This document shows, piece after piece, positions 10,317-21,740 of a DNA stretch of 64,000 nucleotides. Under the pieces are notes generated by a model that worked only from the letters and a program-made list of their open reading frames with translations, had not been told where the DNA came from and ran no database searches. Source of the DNA: Melampsora larici-populina 98AG31 (lineage: Eukaryota; Basidiomycota; Pucciniomycetes; Pucciniales; Melampsoraceae); the NCBI RefSeq assembly GCF_000204055.1, contig NW_006768770.1, positions 1,255,623 to 1,319,622 of the forward strand. Direction: 5' to 3'. A program made the position numbers and the translations under genes. How positions within the stretch are numbered: position 1 is the first letter of the stretch; every line of letters begins with the position of its first letter.

Positions 10317-11808
10317 ATGGATTCCGAACATGACGACGACTTGGACGAAAACCTCGAACATCAAGAACGACTCATCACTTTTGCTTGCATGGTCCTGATG
10401 CTATCTACGATGAACCAGACTTACTTTATAAATGAACGGAAGCGAAAATTCGAAGACGAAGAAACAACTATAGCAACTCTCTTGATGATACGAGTCAAGG
10501 CCCATAGCAAACGATATCCGCTTCCTCGATATCGGCGGCCTCGTTGTAGTATAAAGGCGCAGACTTTTGAAGGATGGTTCAATGAGACTGATCACACTTG
10601 GCTAACGGTTGTAAGTACATACAAGAGATTTTCTTCCTCATATCAAACTGGAATTGACTTTACTGACTTCATATCTTCTCCAAACTGCCTTAGGCACGTA
10701 TGTCAAAGGCTGATTTTACCAAACTGCTCCATAAAATAGGATCGAATCATATATTTTACAACAACTCCTACTGTCCTCAGGCACCACCACAGTGGCAGTT
10801 ACTGGTCGCATTAGCAAATCTAGGATTGGCAGGGAATGGAGGCTCTTGTCCTATCAAAGCCAAGTTGTTCTCATTGGCAGGTGAGTAATAAAACTCGTGT
10901 CGTGTATCATTACGATCCTTTGCACTGATGATTTGACTTATGAATAGAGGGCAGTGTTGCCAACTATACGAAAAGATGCATTCATGCACTTCTGGAGTTG
11001 GAATCCGAATACGTTTGATGGCCCAATGCGGACAAAAGAGCTGAAATCAAGAAACGAATCGGCCAAAATTCATGGTTTCAGGAGTGTGTTGGTTTCATAG
11101 ATGGGACTTTAGTACCTTTAGCCGCAGCTCCGGCTAAGAACAAAGAAGATTACTACACTCGAAAGTCCATTTATGCGTTGAATTCTCTGATAATCTGCGA
11201 TGATTGGCGAAAAGTACTGTATGCTCATCACGGTTGGTGTGGCAGTGCGCACGATCAAAGGGTTTTAAAATCGACACGTGTATGTGATTTTCTCGTGTCT
11301 CTGTCCGTCTTGGTACAACATCAACTGATTGAAAGTACTTCAGTTCTACCAGGACATCTCCGCTTATTTTTCAGCAGGAGAGTACATCCTGGCGGACTCT
11401 GGCTATGCTTCGAAGGAAAACATTGTGCCGGTGTTTAAACGAACTCGATCCGGTGGCCTGTCACGAGCTCAAATGCATTTTAATAACTCGATATCCAAAA
11501 TTAGAATCGCATCCGAACATTGTAATGGTATGTTACAGATGCGATTTGGTTCACTTCATGAGCTACGAGTAGACATTGGCAACTCAAAAGAGGCTCAGTT
11601 TGCATGCGATTGGATATCAGCCTGTGTTGTAGTCCACAACTTTATCATAGTTGATGGATCACCTATGGATGGATTTGGACGGAACCATGGCCTGGAAGCC
11701 ATAGATGACACTCATGAATCAGAATTTAGGGCGGCCGATTTGGAGTCTGTGGGGGTTCAACGATGTGATGCTCTTTTCACTAAATTTTGTGCTTCCAAAG
11801 GTTATTGA
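10317..11808 (+). pseudogene. Harbinger-type DDE transposase (DDE_Tnp_4), one premature stop
   Basis: Exons 10317-10610, 10694-10880, 10948-11279 and 11344-11808 join with consistent phases (0, 1, 0). The catalytic core shows D1 in F-I-D-G-T, D2 in L-A-D-S-G-Y and the Glu in R-I-A-S-E-H-C-N-G, plus the family's A-H-H-G-W-C-G-S-A-H-D-Q-R-V-L segment. The only visible defect is TGA at 11016-11018 (E-Y-V-stop-W-P-N-A-D); CGA to TGA would explain it. Start chosen at 10317 (MDSEHDDDL); the frame is open back to 10044, but that part lies in or next to the TIR. It acts in cut-and-paste transposition of its own element; with the stop it should be inactive. Confidence 0.85.
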
Positions 11809-12182
11809 GTTTTTTTAATTTCACTTCATGTATACCTAGTTTTTTGGTCATACTCTTCCAATTTTTGAAATGTAATCAGATTGGTTTTGGCAAAACCAAG
11901 CGCACACATGAGAAAATGAGAAAAATTCTCATTTAAGACTCAATTTTTTGAAAAAAAGAAAATATAAAATTGCATATAGATTTCAGTCATTTGAAAATTG
12001 AGTCCAAATCGCTCAAAGTTTGATCCTTTTTTTCGGACACTAAAAAAAACAACTTCAATAAATGAAACATAGACACTTTATTTGACCACTTGACCATCTG
12101 TAGTTCAACATAAGTAAATACTATAAAGATACTGTACTTCAATATATGTAAAGACAATCAAGATACTTTGATTATTTCACAA
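11809..12182. other. Spacer between convergent Harbinger genes
   Basis: AT-rich, about 370 bp, with A- and T-runs; it holds the two 3' untranslated regions. Nothing else is seen. Confidence 0.5.
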
Positions 12183-13437
12183 TCAACTATCGTGATGTAA
12201 TTGAGATTGAGAGGCCGATTGAGAGGGCTGAATATCGGGTAAATTTCGCAATGCCAACGCCTCAGCCTTTTCCGGGTCCATGTTTTTTTCAATCAGGTCC
12301 ATGATCATCTTGGTACGTGCGATTCTGACTTTCACATTCATTTCCTCAATGGCTAGCCTTTCCTTAGCGGCTAAATCTGATGCTCGATTAGAGGTGATGA
12401 TATTGGTCATCGCCATGGTGATTGAATTAGTTATGTTTTCTTGGGTTTGGGCGGAGCGTCGTTCACTATCTTCCCTTTCTTCTTTGGTGGAGAGCCGAGT
12501 TGCTATGCTGTTGAGGCCCAAAGGGTCTTGAGGTATCAAGTCGGGGTTATCTTTATTGCTAGAATGACGACGCTTCTTGACGTCCACAGTTGGTGAGACC
12601 GGAGGAGCAGGTCGCTTCCAGGGGCCAAATACAGGAGTATTGGTAGTCTGAGTTGACAATAACAAGGGTTGCAAATCGGGGTCGATCGTTTCCTCCCAAG
12701 TAAAAGGTAAGCTGCTTGATGCCTCCTCAGCTTGGCCCTGAAGGTCGCCAAGCGAGTCCCTTAAGGCCAAAGGGTGGGCTGATGGTCGGTCTCGAAAGAC
12801 TGCCTCGAGTTCCTCGTACCACGGGCATTCGCGTAGTATTCTCACTAGGTCAAAGCATAACAAATTAGAAACATGATGATATTTTGATAAGGAAATCAAC
12901 ATACTTACCCTGAAGAGATCCACCATATGATTTCTTACTGCCTTGTCGCTTAGCCAATTTGAAAGCTAAGATGTCTTCCTTTGAAACGTTGAACTGGATG
13001 TTTTCACGATGGATGCCTTGATCTTCATTCCCATCGCCAGTAGCAAATCGGATCGCGTTAGCATCTCGGAACCACCCTTCAATTTTCACAATCTATGTGT
13101 AACAAACTGGTCAGTGATATCTCCATCTCATGTCATAAAGACCAAGAAAAGCTTACTTTCTTTTCACATTCTCAACCAGATCTCATTATGTGCCCCTTGT
13201 TTACAAGATACTGGGCAACCCATTCACGGACTACAGTTTTGGCTTTGGTGCGCCAATCGTTGTAATTTTCAAACACACTGCACCACTCAACAACCAGATC
13301 AACATCGGACTTGCCATCGCTATCTTGTGTGAACCAGCATTTCCGAGAAGACTTGATGTCTTTGTTGTCTTCGATATCATCAATCTGAGTATCTTGAGTT
13401 TCGGTTTGAGTATCTTGAGTTTCGGTGTGAGTTTCGG
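12183..13437 (-). pseudogene. Harbinger accessory (Myb/SANT-like) protein, C-terminal part
   Basis: Minus-strand exons of about 13437-13170, 13092-12909 and 12844-12183. The first contains T-E-T-Q-D-T-Q repeats, then S-S-R-K-C-W-F and D-L-V-V-E-W-C-S-V-F-E-N-Y-N-D-W-R; the second K-I-E-G-W-F-R-D-A-N; the third C-P-W-Y-E-E-L-E-A-V-F-R-D-R-P, a Ser/Pro-rich linker and a helical Met/Lys/Glu-rich tail. This layout (short trihelix/Myb-like N part, charged coiled C part) is that of the second Harbinger ORF, which binds the ends and helps import the transposase. The first splice phase does not fit, so a frameshift is likely. The N terminus is cut at about 13437. Confidence 0.6.
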
Positions 13438-13440
13438 TGT

Positions 13441-15281
13441 AGAACTCCTACGCAGTGTAGCGTAGGCTGAGCCGGAGAGGGTAAGAATCACCACTTGTGA
13501 GAGTGGATGAAACTACGGGTGCGGTGAAGCTGCCCTCGACCTTTTGTTGCAGTTCGAAAAGAACCAGAGCAATCTAACAACTTTCTATCTTCACAAATTT
13601 TTCCCGCAAAACCTTGTTTATCCCGTAGATGGATGCGCAAAGTCTGGCGGAGCCTGGCGGTGTACAGTACACGCCTATACAACGTCTATAGCCGGAGTTA
13701 TGCAAATTTCGATTTTTGACTACTTTTGGATTTTGAGTCCGCAATGTACTGTTACAATTGGAGAGGGGGGAGATGGTTTTGTCGGCGGCGGGGATTTTCC
13801 AGAAAAATTGGTACTCAGACCCAAATTTAACAATTTATAATTGTTTCGAATAATTGACGAAGTCGAATTTCCAGAAGGGATTTTTTAAAATTGACGGATT
13901 TGTTGAGAGGGATGGGATTCGAACCAGTGCTCAGGGTTGGCCCCGAGTTGTTTGAGCTTTCACAACCAGTGACAGTACTGACAAATAGAATAAAATAAGA
14001 CCAACGTCTTCACACCACTTCACTCCAGCTCAGCATCCGATCAAGACTTCAATATCAATAAATCACACACTACACTCTCATCAAGTTTAGCAAGAACGCA
14101 AACAAATCTCACTCAAACAATATCAATAGCTTTATTTAAAATAACTAAACTCTTCAAGACAAATTATTTGATCTTAATCACACAAATAACACACTCAAGA
14201 TTGAAAAAAGAAACTCTTCAAGACCTTTCTTTTACTCGATCACAATCTCAAAAAAAAACTAATCAACTCTTCCTCCACACACCCACTTCTTCATACGCTC
14301 AAGAGCCCCCTTTTTATACCTTCATCGTACTGCAAAAAACCTCGAACCAGCCAAGTCCTCCTTCCCCAACTTTCCTCAACTTCACTCCGATCGCAACCGG
14401 ATTCCCGTTCGATTTTCGTTTAGGTTTTGATTCACTGGTATGTACTCTTTTCTTTCTTTCTTGCTCATCCTTATATTACCCAACTCACATTTATCACCTC
14501 ATTTTTACTTACCCCAATCTTTTATTTAGGTTCTTTCATCGCTTCCCTTATCCAACCGATCGTGCTGATACCCTCAACTTGTCTCCACCTCCACTTCAAC
14601 CTTTCCCTCCGATCTCGATCACATCTTCAAATTCGAGGTAAGTCTTTCACTTCTCTTTTCCTATTTATCTTTAACTTTCTTTAATGAACTAACTCTTCTT
14701 TCTCCACCTTCCTCTCACCCTTCTCTTAATCTATACAACTTTTTTAGATTCGCTCCCAGCCCTCATCATCCCAAATTCATCAATAACGAATGTGTATTAG
14801 CTTCAGCTTTCCTCTTTCACTCGATCTTCATGACTCTTCTATACTCAATCTCAATTTCGATTTCTTTAACCTTCAACTGTAAGTCACTTTCTCTGATGAT
14901 TATCTTCCTTTTAATCTTGTACTGACTCTCCTTCATTTAATAGTTTTATTATTGACTTGATCTTCTTTCCTAGGTACCGATCGATCAATCCCCAGCTCTC
15001 GAGATTCGATTTCATATTAAATTTTGTTTTTGCCTCCTTCTTCTCACCCCCCCACTCCTTTTTCTTTTCTCTTTACCTCCACATGTATCCCATCTCGACT
15101 ATGATTTAAAATTGTTAATTTATCTTCTTTGCTTCTTTTATTAACTTTATTTCTAAATTTGATCATCTAAAAAAACTTCCTTTTTTATATATGTAATTTC
15201 CTTTGCCCGGATTCATTCAAGATGATTGTAATATAAAAAATTGGTCTTGAATTAAAGTAAAAAAAATCCTTATTTGATTGA
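13441..15281. other. Foreign insert with spliced CT-rich plus-strand segment
   Basis: It splits the accessory gene. From about 13990 to 15110 the plus strand is C/T-rich and carries several good intron signals in series: GGTATGT at about 14438 to TTTAG at 14529; GGTAAGT at about 14637 to TTTTTAG at about 14749; GTAAGT at about 14880 to TTCCTAG at about 14974. Reading frames are short and unlike any protein I know, so it looks like the 5' leader of a host transcript or a spliced noncoding RNA. Nothing coding is seen between 13441 and 13990. Confidence 0.4.
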
Positions 15282-15618
15282 ATTCACAACTACACCTCGA
15301 GGCAGTTGTAGCGAGACGAGCGTGTTCCGATGAGAACCAGCATTTCCGAGAAGACTTCATGAAAAGATTGAGTGGTTTATCAATCTGAGTATCTTGAGTT
15401 TTGGTTTGAGTATCTTGAGTTTCGGTGTGAGTTTCGGGTTGAGTTTCATTTTGAGTTTCACTTTGAGATCCGAGTGCATCAGACTGGTTTTGAGACGCTT
15501 GAATAGATTGAGATTCTTGAGTACGTTTACGAGCGGAAGGTTTTTGAGCTTTTTGAGAAGACTGAGAGGCAGCAGGTTTTCGAGTTCGTCCTCGAGTCTT
15601 TTTAGGTGGTTCAGCCAT
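15217..15618 (-). pseudogene. Harbinger accessory protein, N-terminal part
   Basis: Begins MAEPPKKTRGRTRKP at 15618, followed by a long Gln/Ser/Thr-rich, low-complexity stretch with repeated T-E-T-Q-D-T-Q, then S-S-R-K-C-W-F, after which the sequence diverges from the copy at 13437. The basic start (KKTRGRTRK) fits DNA binding or nuclear import. It is cut after the C-W-F motif, so it cannot make a full protein with the C-terminal part 1.9 kb away. Confidence 0.6.
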
Positions 15619-15798
15619 CGAGGTGCTATTTGGATGAGATAAGAGTGAAGTTTTGAGTCGAAAATTGGAATGGGTAGCCTTGGGTCACTGATTTTTGCTC
15701 GAGTGAAAACACCTGTTGGACAAAACCCAAAAACCAATTGGGTGGTCATGGGTTTTTGCCATGGGTTTTTCAATTGGGTAGAGATGTTTGTGTACCGC

Positions 15799-16295
15799 TA
15801 ATACTTGTCATCTACCCACATGTCGGAAGGCTGCGTCAAGCTTTATCTCTAGGGGATGGATGATATTTTTGGAGATTGGATGCGGGATCATTCAAGAGAT
15901 CGGAGAATATTGTCTATGAGATTGCGGATTACGTAGTCAGTAATGTTCCAGGTGTAACATCGGGGAGCAAACGCCTCAAGGATTATAGAGACGGTGTTTT
16001 CCGTCGCAGCTCACTTGCGACCTCATCACAAAGCGATGTGAAACGATATGGACGCCGTTCCGCTACTGCCCGAGTGGTGACTGTGTGCAGTTGTTCACAT
16101 GATGAACCGTTAAGATTAAAAATAACGCAGCTTTGTCCGTTCTTGTAGATGACTGACGTATCTTGATTCGTAATGAGGTTTCTCTGAAACGACGAGTAAT
16201 ATATTTGTTATGAAACAATAACGTAACAAAACGATCAAGGTTTCCGATATCGTTATCCAAAAATGTATCATGATAAATTCGATATACGTTGATCA
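15799..16295. other. Outer flank of the Harbinger insertion (Helitron remnant expected)
   Basis: If the Harbinger element landed inside the Helitron, this stretch should hold the minus-strand continuation of the helicase gene. Joining the flanks at the TA gives an in-frame run back to a TAG 12 bases beyond; an acceptor-like GGGTAG at that spot suggests an intron. I see no clear Rep/HUH motif in the 500 bp. Confidence 0.3.
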
Positions 16296-16478
16296 CACTG
16301 TGAAAATAATGTATTTTTCCAAGGTGAAAAATGATTGACATTAATGCACAAAATGATTAATAATGCAGAATTAATGCAGAAAAATGCAGAATTAATGCAG
16401 AATTAATGCATTTTTAATCATTTTGTGAAATAAATGTAATCATTTTTCACCTTGGAAAAATACATTATATTTGCAGTG
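16296..16478. mobile_element. Fold-back CACTA-like MITE, 183 bp
   Basis: Inverted arms of about 60 bp begin CACTGTGAAAATAATG and end CAGTG, flanked on both sides by TCA (16293-16295 and 16479-16481). CACTG/CAGTG ends with a 3-bp duplication are the mark of EnSpm/CACTA elements. The 60 bp centre is a run of ATGCAGAATTA units. No coding capacity. Confidence 0.65.
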
Positions 16479-17808
16479 TCAATGACTTATGTATCTTGTT
16501 TATAAGTCTTTCAAGTTCAGATTTTTTTTGCGTACATATTTTTCAAAAATAAGGGGGCTCAAGCAAACTTAACAAAAGTCCCTCGTTTTTTTAGCTTGAG
16601 CAAGCCCTCTCTGCGCGGCCACGTCCGCGCGCCTCGCAGAGGGGCTTGGGACTAATTGTCAAATTCTGGCACGGAGACTCCCAGGATTAAGTCCTCTTAA
16701 GTCTTTTTTTGCTTTTTCCGGGTTTCCTCGCTGATAAACACCAATTTCCCTTGCAGGCAACCTCTTCAACACAATGTTGTACACATCCTGGTATGCGCAT
16801 ATCTTAGATATCCTGGGTGATGTGGCCGAGAAAATGAGATGAAAATCTTTACAACACTGCCCTTTTTTGGCTTTCAAGTCGCTTTACGTTGTAAATACAG
16901 GCTGTGCAGTGCGGGCCACCCCTTACAGGGCAGAATTAAAGCTTGAAAAGGAACCTCAATCGTTCACAAGTGGAGGATTTTTCCGGGTCAATCAGTGGTG
17001 GAACACATGTACAAAATTATTCCAAAGAACTTTGCCTGCAAGACAAACTGTTGTTGATCAGTGAGGAACGCCGGAAAAGCCAAAAAACGACTTAAGAGGA
17101 CTTAATCCTTGGAGTCTTTTTTTTTTTTTTTTTAAAGTGCTACTTGGCATTTATTGCATACAACACTAACTAAACAAGTTAAATAAGAAAAGACTATTTT
17201 ACCTCGGGGAGTCGGCCATCTAGTCAGAGCAGGGATTTCATTGACATTTTGGACGTCTGGAGATTGATCCTTCTCTTTTTTTTTCAAAAAAGCGTTCTTT
17301 GATATGAAGCTTTTTTTTTTTGAATAATGTGTGTCAGATTATTCGAATTTGTGTTTGTAATCACCTTTAGGCTTTTAGCCCACCCGGAGGAAGCGGTGAC
17401 CCTCCATAAACAACTAGTGTAAGTATGAAGTCATTTAGACTCGAGCTTCTTGTGGTTTTGCAACAGCGCTGGGCAGGCATTTGATCCCCCTTCCCAACCC
17501 CCTATCCTAGAGTCAACCGGAGTCACGGGGGAGAAGGGAAGTTGCTTGTGGCGTGAGGCAACAGTGATGAACCGTACCGAGTTATTGGATGGACCGAGCA
17601 AGTTGTTGCTGAGCTAAGAAAGGAAAATTGGATCTGTCTTGGTGGAATTATCCCCTGCCGAACCCTTTTGGGGATTGAACAGTCCTGTAATTGAATTGAT
17701 TAGAAACTTTATGAATCTGTCTCGGAGGGAATCCCTAACCGAACCCATTATCGGGATTGAACAGTTCTGGATGATTGGGAAAACAAATCGTGCCGTTGAT
17801 CCTTAATG

Positions 17809-20800
17809 TCAATTTTGTCCCTTGCTCCGCGGTCTAACCCCTTGGTCTGGAGTCTGTACATAAGAATGAAAATGAACAAATCGTTTAGTCTGTAGTACGT
17901 ATTCAGCAAGAATAGGGAAAACTTTTGGGGAATCTAATAATTTCTTTGAGTTGTTCCAGTTGACTTTTATGCCTTCTTCTCTAATCCTTTGTCTCATTTT
18001 CTTTCTTGCTTTTGAATACCTCCTGCAATATAAAAGGAAATGGTTAGTGTGTTCTAACATCCCGCATGTTACACAATTGGGAGAATCGGTGAGATTTCTT
18101 TTGAAAAGATGTGCGTTCAGTGGACTGTGTCCAGCTCGTAATTGAAAGATTGTTGCTGTGCTGCCTTTCTCAAGATTTGCTAGACCCTGGGCGATAAATT
18201 TGGGTTTGGTTGTGTAGTTGTTGCTACCTGGTCGGAAGGGGAAATCTTTGATGTTGAAGTTGTCCTTTGTTCGTTTCTTCAGACTGCCTAGACTTGTTGG
18301 GAGGTTGGAAGGTGTGACCAAGTTTTCGGCTGCGTTTCCTGCAAGTTGGTCAGCAATCTCATTCAGTTCTATTCCTCTGTGACCTGGGGTCCAGTAGAAA
18401 TTAATGTTAGTGTTTTCCGGTATTTTCCGTAATTGTGTTCGGATCTGAATGCTGATATGCTGTCCTGTCATAGGTTTTGGTATTCCTGCGCAAGCCGAAG
18501 GGCACCCTGATTGTTGCTGAAAACTGCAATGCCCGTTGGTTGAGGGTGTATTTGTTTGCACAGATCTGTTGCTAGTTTGGAAGCTAAAAGGATACCTAAG
18601 AGCTCAGTTTCATGATTGGAGAAATGGTTAGCAAAAAATACTGATTGGGTTCTGCTAACGTCTTTGGAGACCGCTGCAGCACCTCCGCCTTCTTGAGTGA
18701 CTGAGCCATCTGTAAAGATAATAAGGGAACCTTTATCCTTTTCTTCTTGAATTTGTTTTGGAATTTGTTCCAATGCTTCTTCTTTCTTGAGTTCTAAGTT
18801 ATGTAATGTTCCCAAGCTTGATGACCACGGCGCAATGGGATGAGCATAGATTGTCTCTATACTTTTGTTGGCTAGGTTTTTGAGTAGGTCGTATTGTATG
18901 CTGTCTTGAATTGGGCCGGGGTGGGTTTTAGGGGAATTCGAGAGTTCGTTCTTGATGAAGGACTGAGTTGGGTGGTAATCAGGAGCTGAGAGTCTCTTAA
19001 GAATGAAGTTGTGATTTCTTCTTGCTGCTGACCACATGAAGGGTGTCATGTACATATTGTGTTGCATCATGTCATTTGATGTACCTTTCATTGCCCCTAT
19101 CACTATTTGGTTAGCTTCATTTTGTATTACTGACAGGATCTTTGAGCATTTTTTGTTTGTCCGTTGTGTAAGCCATACTACACTTCCGTACAGTATGCGA
19201 GGGAGGAGGATGGCTTTGATAAGAGATTTTACCTCATTTGCTGCTAGGCCTGAGTAACAGTTGTTGATGCGTCTTAGTTGAGCTAAGGTGGAAGTTGCTG
19301 AACGCTTCACGTGTTGGAGATGATTGTTGAATGTTAATTTGGGGTCTAGCCAGAGTCCTAACCAGCGGATTTTGTTCTTGTGTTTTAATACTGTGTCACC
19401 AAATTGGAAGGTAGGGAGCGTTTGATTACGTCTATTCGAAAGATGCATAAGTTGTGCTTTTCTTGTAATCAAAAATTGCACCATGACTCTTGGCCCAATC
19501 TAGCGAGTGGTCTGCGTAGGTCTTAAGTTTGTCAAGATTTGTCTCAGTTGAGGGTGACGCTACTAGATAAACTACATTGTCGATGAACCCCAGTGAAAAA
19601 TTGTCGTTTAATGGTACCGGTGGGTTTCTACCTAAGAGTTCTGAGTTATAAATGATGTACAGGATCACTGAGAGAGGGGAGCCCTGCGGTAGGCCATTAT
19701 CAATGTTGAAGGACTCCGACAATTAGTCCTGAATTCGTAAATTGGTTGATCTTTCTGAAAGGAAGCTACGAATGAGCTGCAGTAGGTAGGTGGGGCAGTT
19801 GTTTTTATAGAGGGTGTGCCATGATCTTTCCCGGTGGACTGATGGATAAGCCAATTTGACGTCTAGGAATAGGGCCGATACCACTTTCTTGTTTCTCCAC
19901 TTTTCCTTGATCCAAGAGGTTAAAATGAGAAGGGCGTCATTGGTACTGTGTTGTCTTCTGCCGCCCATGTGGTTTGGTGAGATAACTCGGTAGCTTTCTG
20001 CCCAGTAGGTCATATGACTCGTGATTGTCTTTTCCAGCGTTTTGCCTAGGCAGCTGAGTAAGGCAATCGGGCGGTAAGCATTTGGCTCTGAATAGTTGTC
20101 TTTACCAGCTTTTCAGATGATTATTGTGATTGCTGATTTCCATCCGTCGGGGAAATGACCTAATTTAAAACAAGCGTTGAAAATTCTACATAGCTCTAGG
20201 TCGATTACTGGTAGTGCTAGTTTGATCAGTTCGTTAGGGACTTCGTCACTTCACTTCGCTTTCTTGTTGGGTGCGGAGTTGATGATTTTGTGCAGTTCCG
20301 CAGGTAGGAGTTTGGGGAATGGAAAGTGAGATGAAGGGATGGTCTCCCAGAAGTTCTCCGGGATATCTGAGAGATCTGCTTCTACATGCGCTATGGAAGT
20401 GCCCTTAAATAATAATTTGGCTTGCTTCTTCTTATCCGACGTTATTGTGCCCTCGTGGTCTAGGAGAGGGGCGACTTCGCCTGAAGATGTTGGTTTGGTA
20501 TATCTATAGGCTGTGAATGTCATGTTACCTGAGCAGTTTGCTAGAAAAGATTTCCAGTGTGACGTCTTTGCTGCGAAAACCTGTGATTTGAAGTATTGTT
20601 GCCATTCTTTGTAGCACTTGTGGGCTTCTGGTAGGTTTGATCTCAACATCCATTGTCGCGCTCGGTTTTGATTTTTGAGGATCAGATCGAGTTTCTCTTT
20701 ATCCCACCAGTTTTTGTACTTCTTGAGATTTGTTTTGACTTTCTTTCCTTGATCTTGAGCTGATTCTAGGATTATAGAAGAAAGGTTGATGACTGCTGTG

Positions 20801-21720
20801 TTGATTTCTTCCTTGGTGGAGTACACTGGTGGGAGAGAAGGGAGTTTTGATTCTATTTTTCTGTGGAAAGATTTGATGTCAATGTCAGTGAACTTTAGTG
20901 ATATGTGGGTGTTTATGGGAGGATAAAGAGACGTGTCAAGAATGGTAGCTACGGGAAAATGATCCAAGGCTATATCATCCTTGATAACCCTGCAGCTTGT
21001 GATTTTCTCGCTGAGGTTCCAGCTTGCCCATACTAGGTCAATGGCCGTTGAGATCGTGCTGGTAGAGAATCTTGTTGGTTCGCCTTTTGGTGAAATTAAT
21101 TTGAGGCCTTTTGAGCTTCAGAGTGACAGGAGTTTCTTTGCTTGGGTATCTGTGCGTCGGTAGTTTGGCGGGTTCCAGTTCTTGTGGTGTAGGTTAGAAT
21201 CCGTCGTGATTAAGGTCGGGATTTGGCAGTTGTGATGTAGGCGTAGCCAGCGTTCCAGCATCGCCATACCTCGAAGAGAGCCTGGTGGATTGTACCAGGA
21301 AATTAGTCGAATTTTTGTTTGGTTTGACTCGGGGTCCTTGAAGTCAATGCTTAGAATAATGTCAGAGAGGCTGGGTAAGATAGAGTATTGTGTGGATTTG
21401 AGTAGTTTTGAGATATAAATTACGACTCTTGGTCTCTCTTCCCAAGAGTTGGCCTGGTAGTCGTAAGCTGTTATCCTGTGTCAAGCTTCGTGGGACGGGA
21501 ATGTGAGGTGCCGTGCACTAAACCATGGTTCTTGAAGGGCTAGTACCGTGTACTGGGTCTTGTTGAGTACTTCGAGGGTGGTTAATTGTGATTTTTGACA
21601 GTTGAAGTGGAATATTGAAAAGTTTTGGAGTGAAGTAGGTAAGTCGGTTGAGTTTTCGTCTGGGAGTGTGTTGTCTTCAGGAGGGACTATAGTTGGGATT
21701 TGGGGGAAATTGTTGGGGAG
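17809..21720 (-). pseudogene. LINE ORF2 (endonuclease, RT, RNase H), several stops
   Basis: Fragments in one overall order: an APE endonuclease region with F-S-I-F-H-F-N-C-Q-K and S-W-Y-N-P-P-G-S-L (about 21640-21000); RT with L-F-L-D-V-K-L-A-Y-P-S-V, G-L-P-Q-G-S-P-L-S and G-F-I-D-N-V-V-Y-L (family: [FY]xDD); RNase H with F-T-D-G-S, H-E-T-E-L-L, F-S-N-N-Q (family: SDNQ) and W-T-P-G-H-R-G-I-E-L-N-E-I-A-D; and a final C-V-T-C...H-T-N-H-F-L-L-Y-C zinc-like motif. RT and RNase H have each lost a catalytic Asp to Asn, and in-frame stops occur at about 21480, 21110, 20250, 20110 and 19720. Confidence 0.85.
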
Positions 21721-21740
21721 ATGGGAATCTATAGACTATA

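Larger units (their letters stand above)
10019..15798 (+). mobile_element. PIF/Harbinger-type transposon, 5.78 kb, TA-flanked, chimeric
   Basis: Inverted repeats of about 95 bp (10019-10113 and 15704-15798, only two or three mismatches) begin GCGGTACACAAACATCTC. TA stands directly outside both ends (10017-10018, 15799-15800). Inside are a DDE transposase gene of the Harbinger/HARBI1 type on plus and a second, accessory gene on minus, as usual for the superfamily, but the accessory gene is split by ~1.9 kb of unrelated DNA with a duplicated border. Harbinger elements usually make 3-bp TWA duplications; the flanks here (TTA and TAA) support only the TA. The element interrupts the Helitron reading frame. 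A 110-bp relative sits at 41232. Confidence 0.85.

Noticed and set aside
13895..13980. tRNA-like sequence with a GGTTCGAATCC B-box on minus, CAA anticodon-like loop
   Set aside because: The T-stem does not pair (ACTGG against CCCAT) and no 5' acceptor strand GAGAGGG is found within 100 bases; at best a tRNA-derived remnant.
15357..15773. 138-codon frame on minus starting MKNPWQKPMTTQ
   Set aside because: It starts inside the Harbinger TIR and then runs antiparallel in frame to the accessory gene (shifted reading of the same Thr/Gln repeats); the same start occurs in the left TIR.
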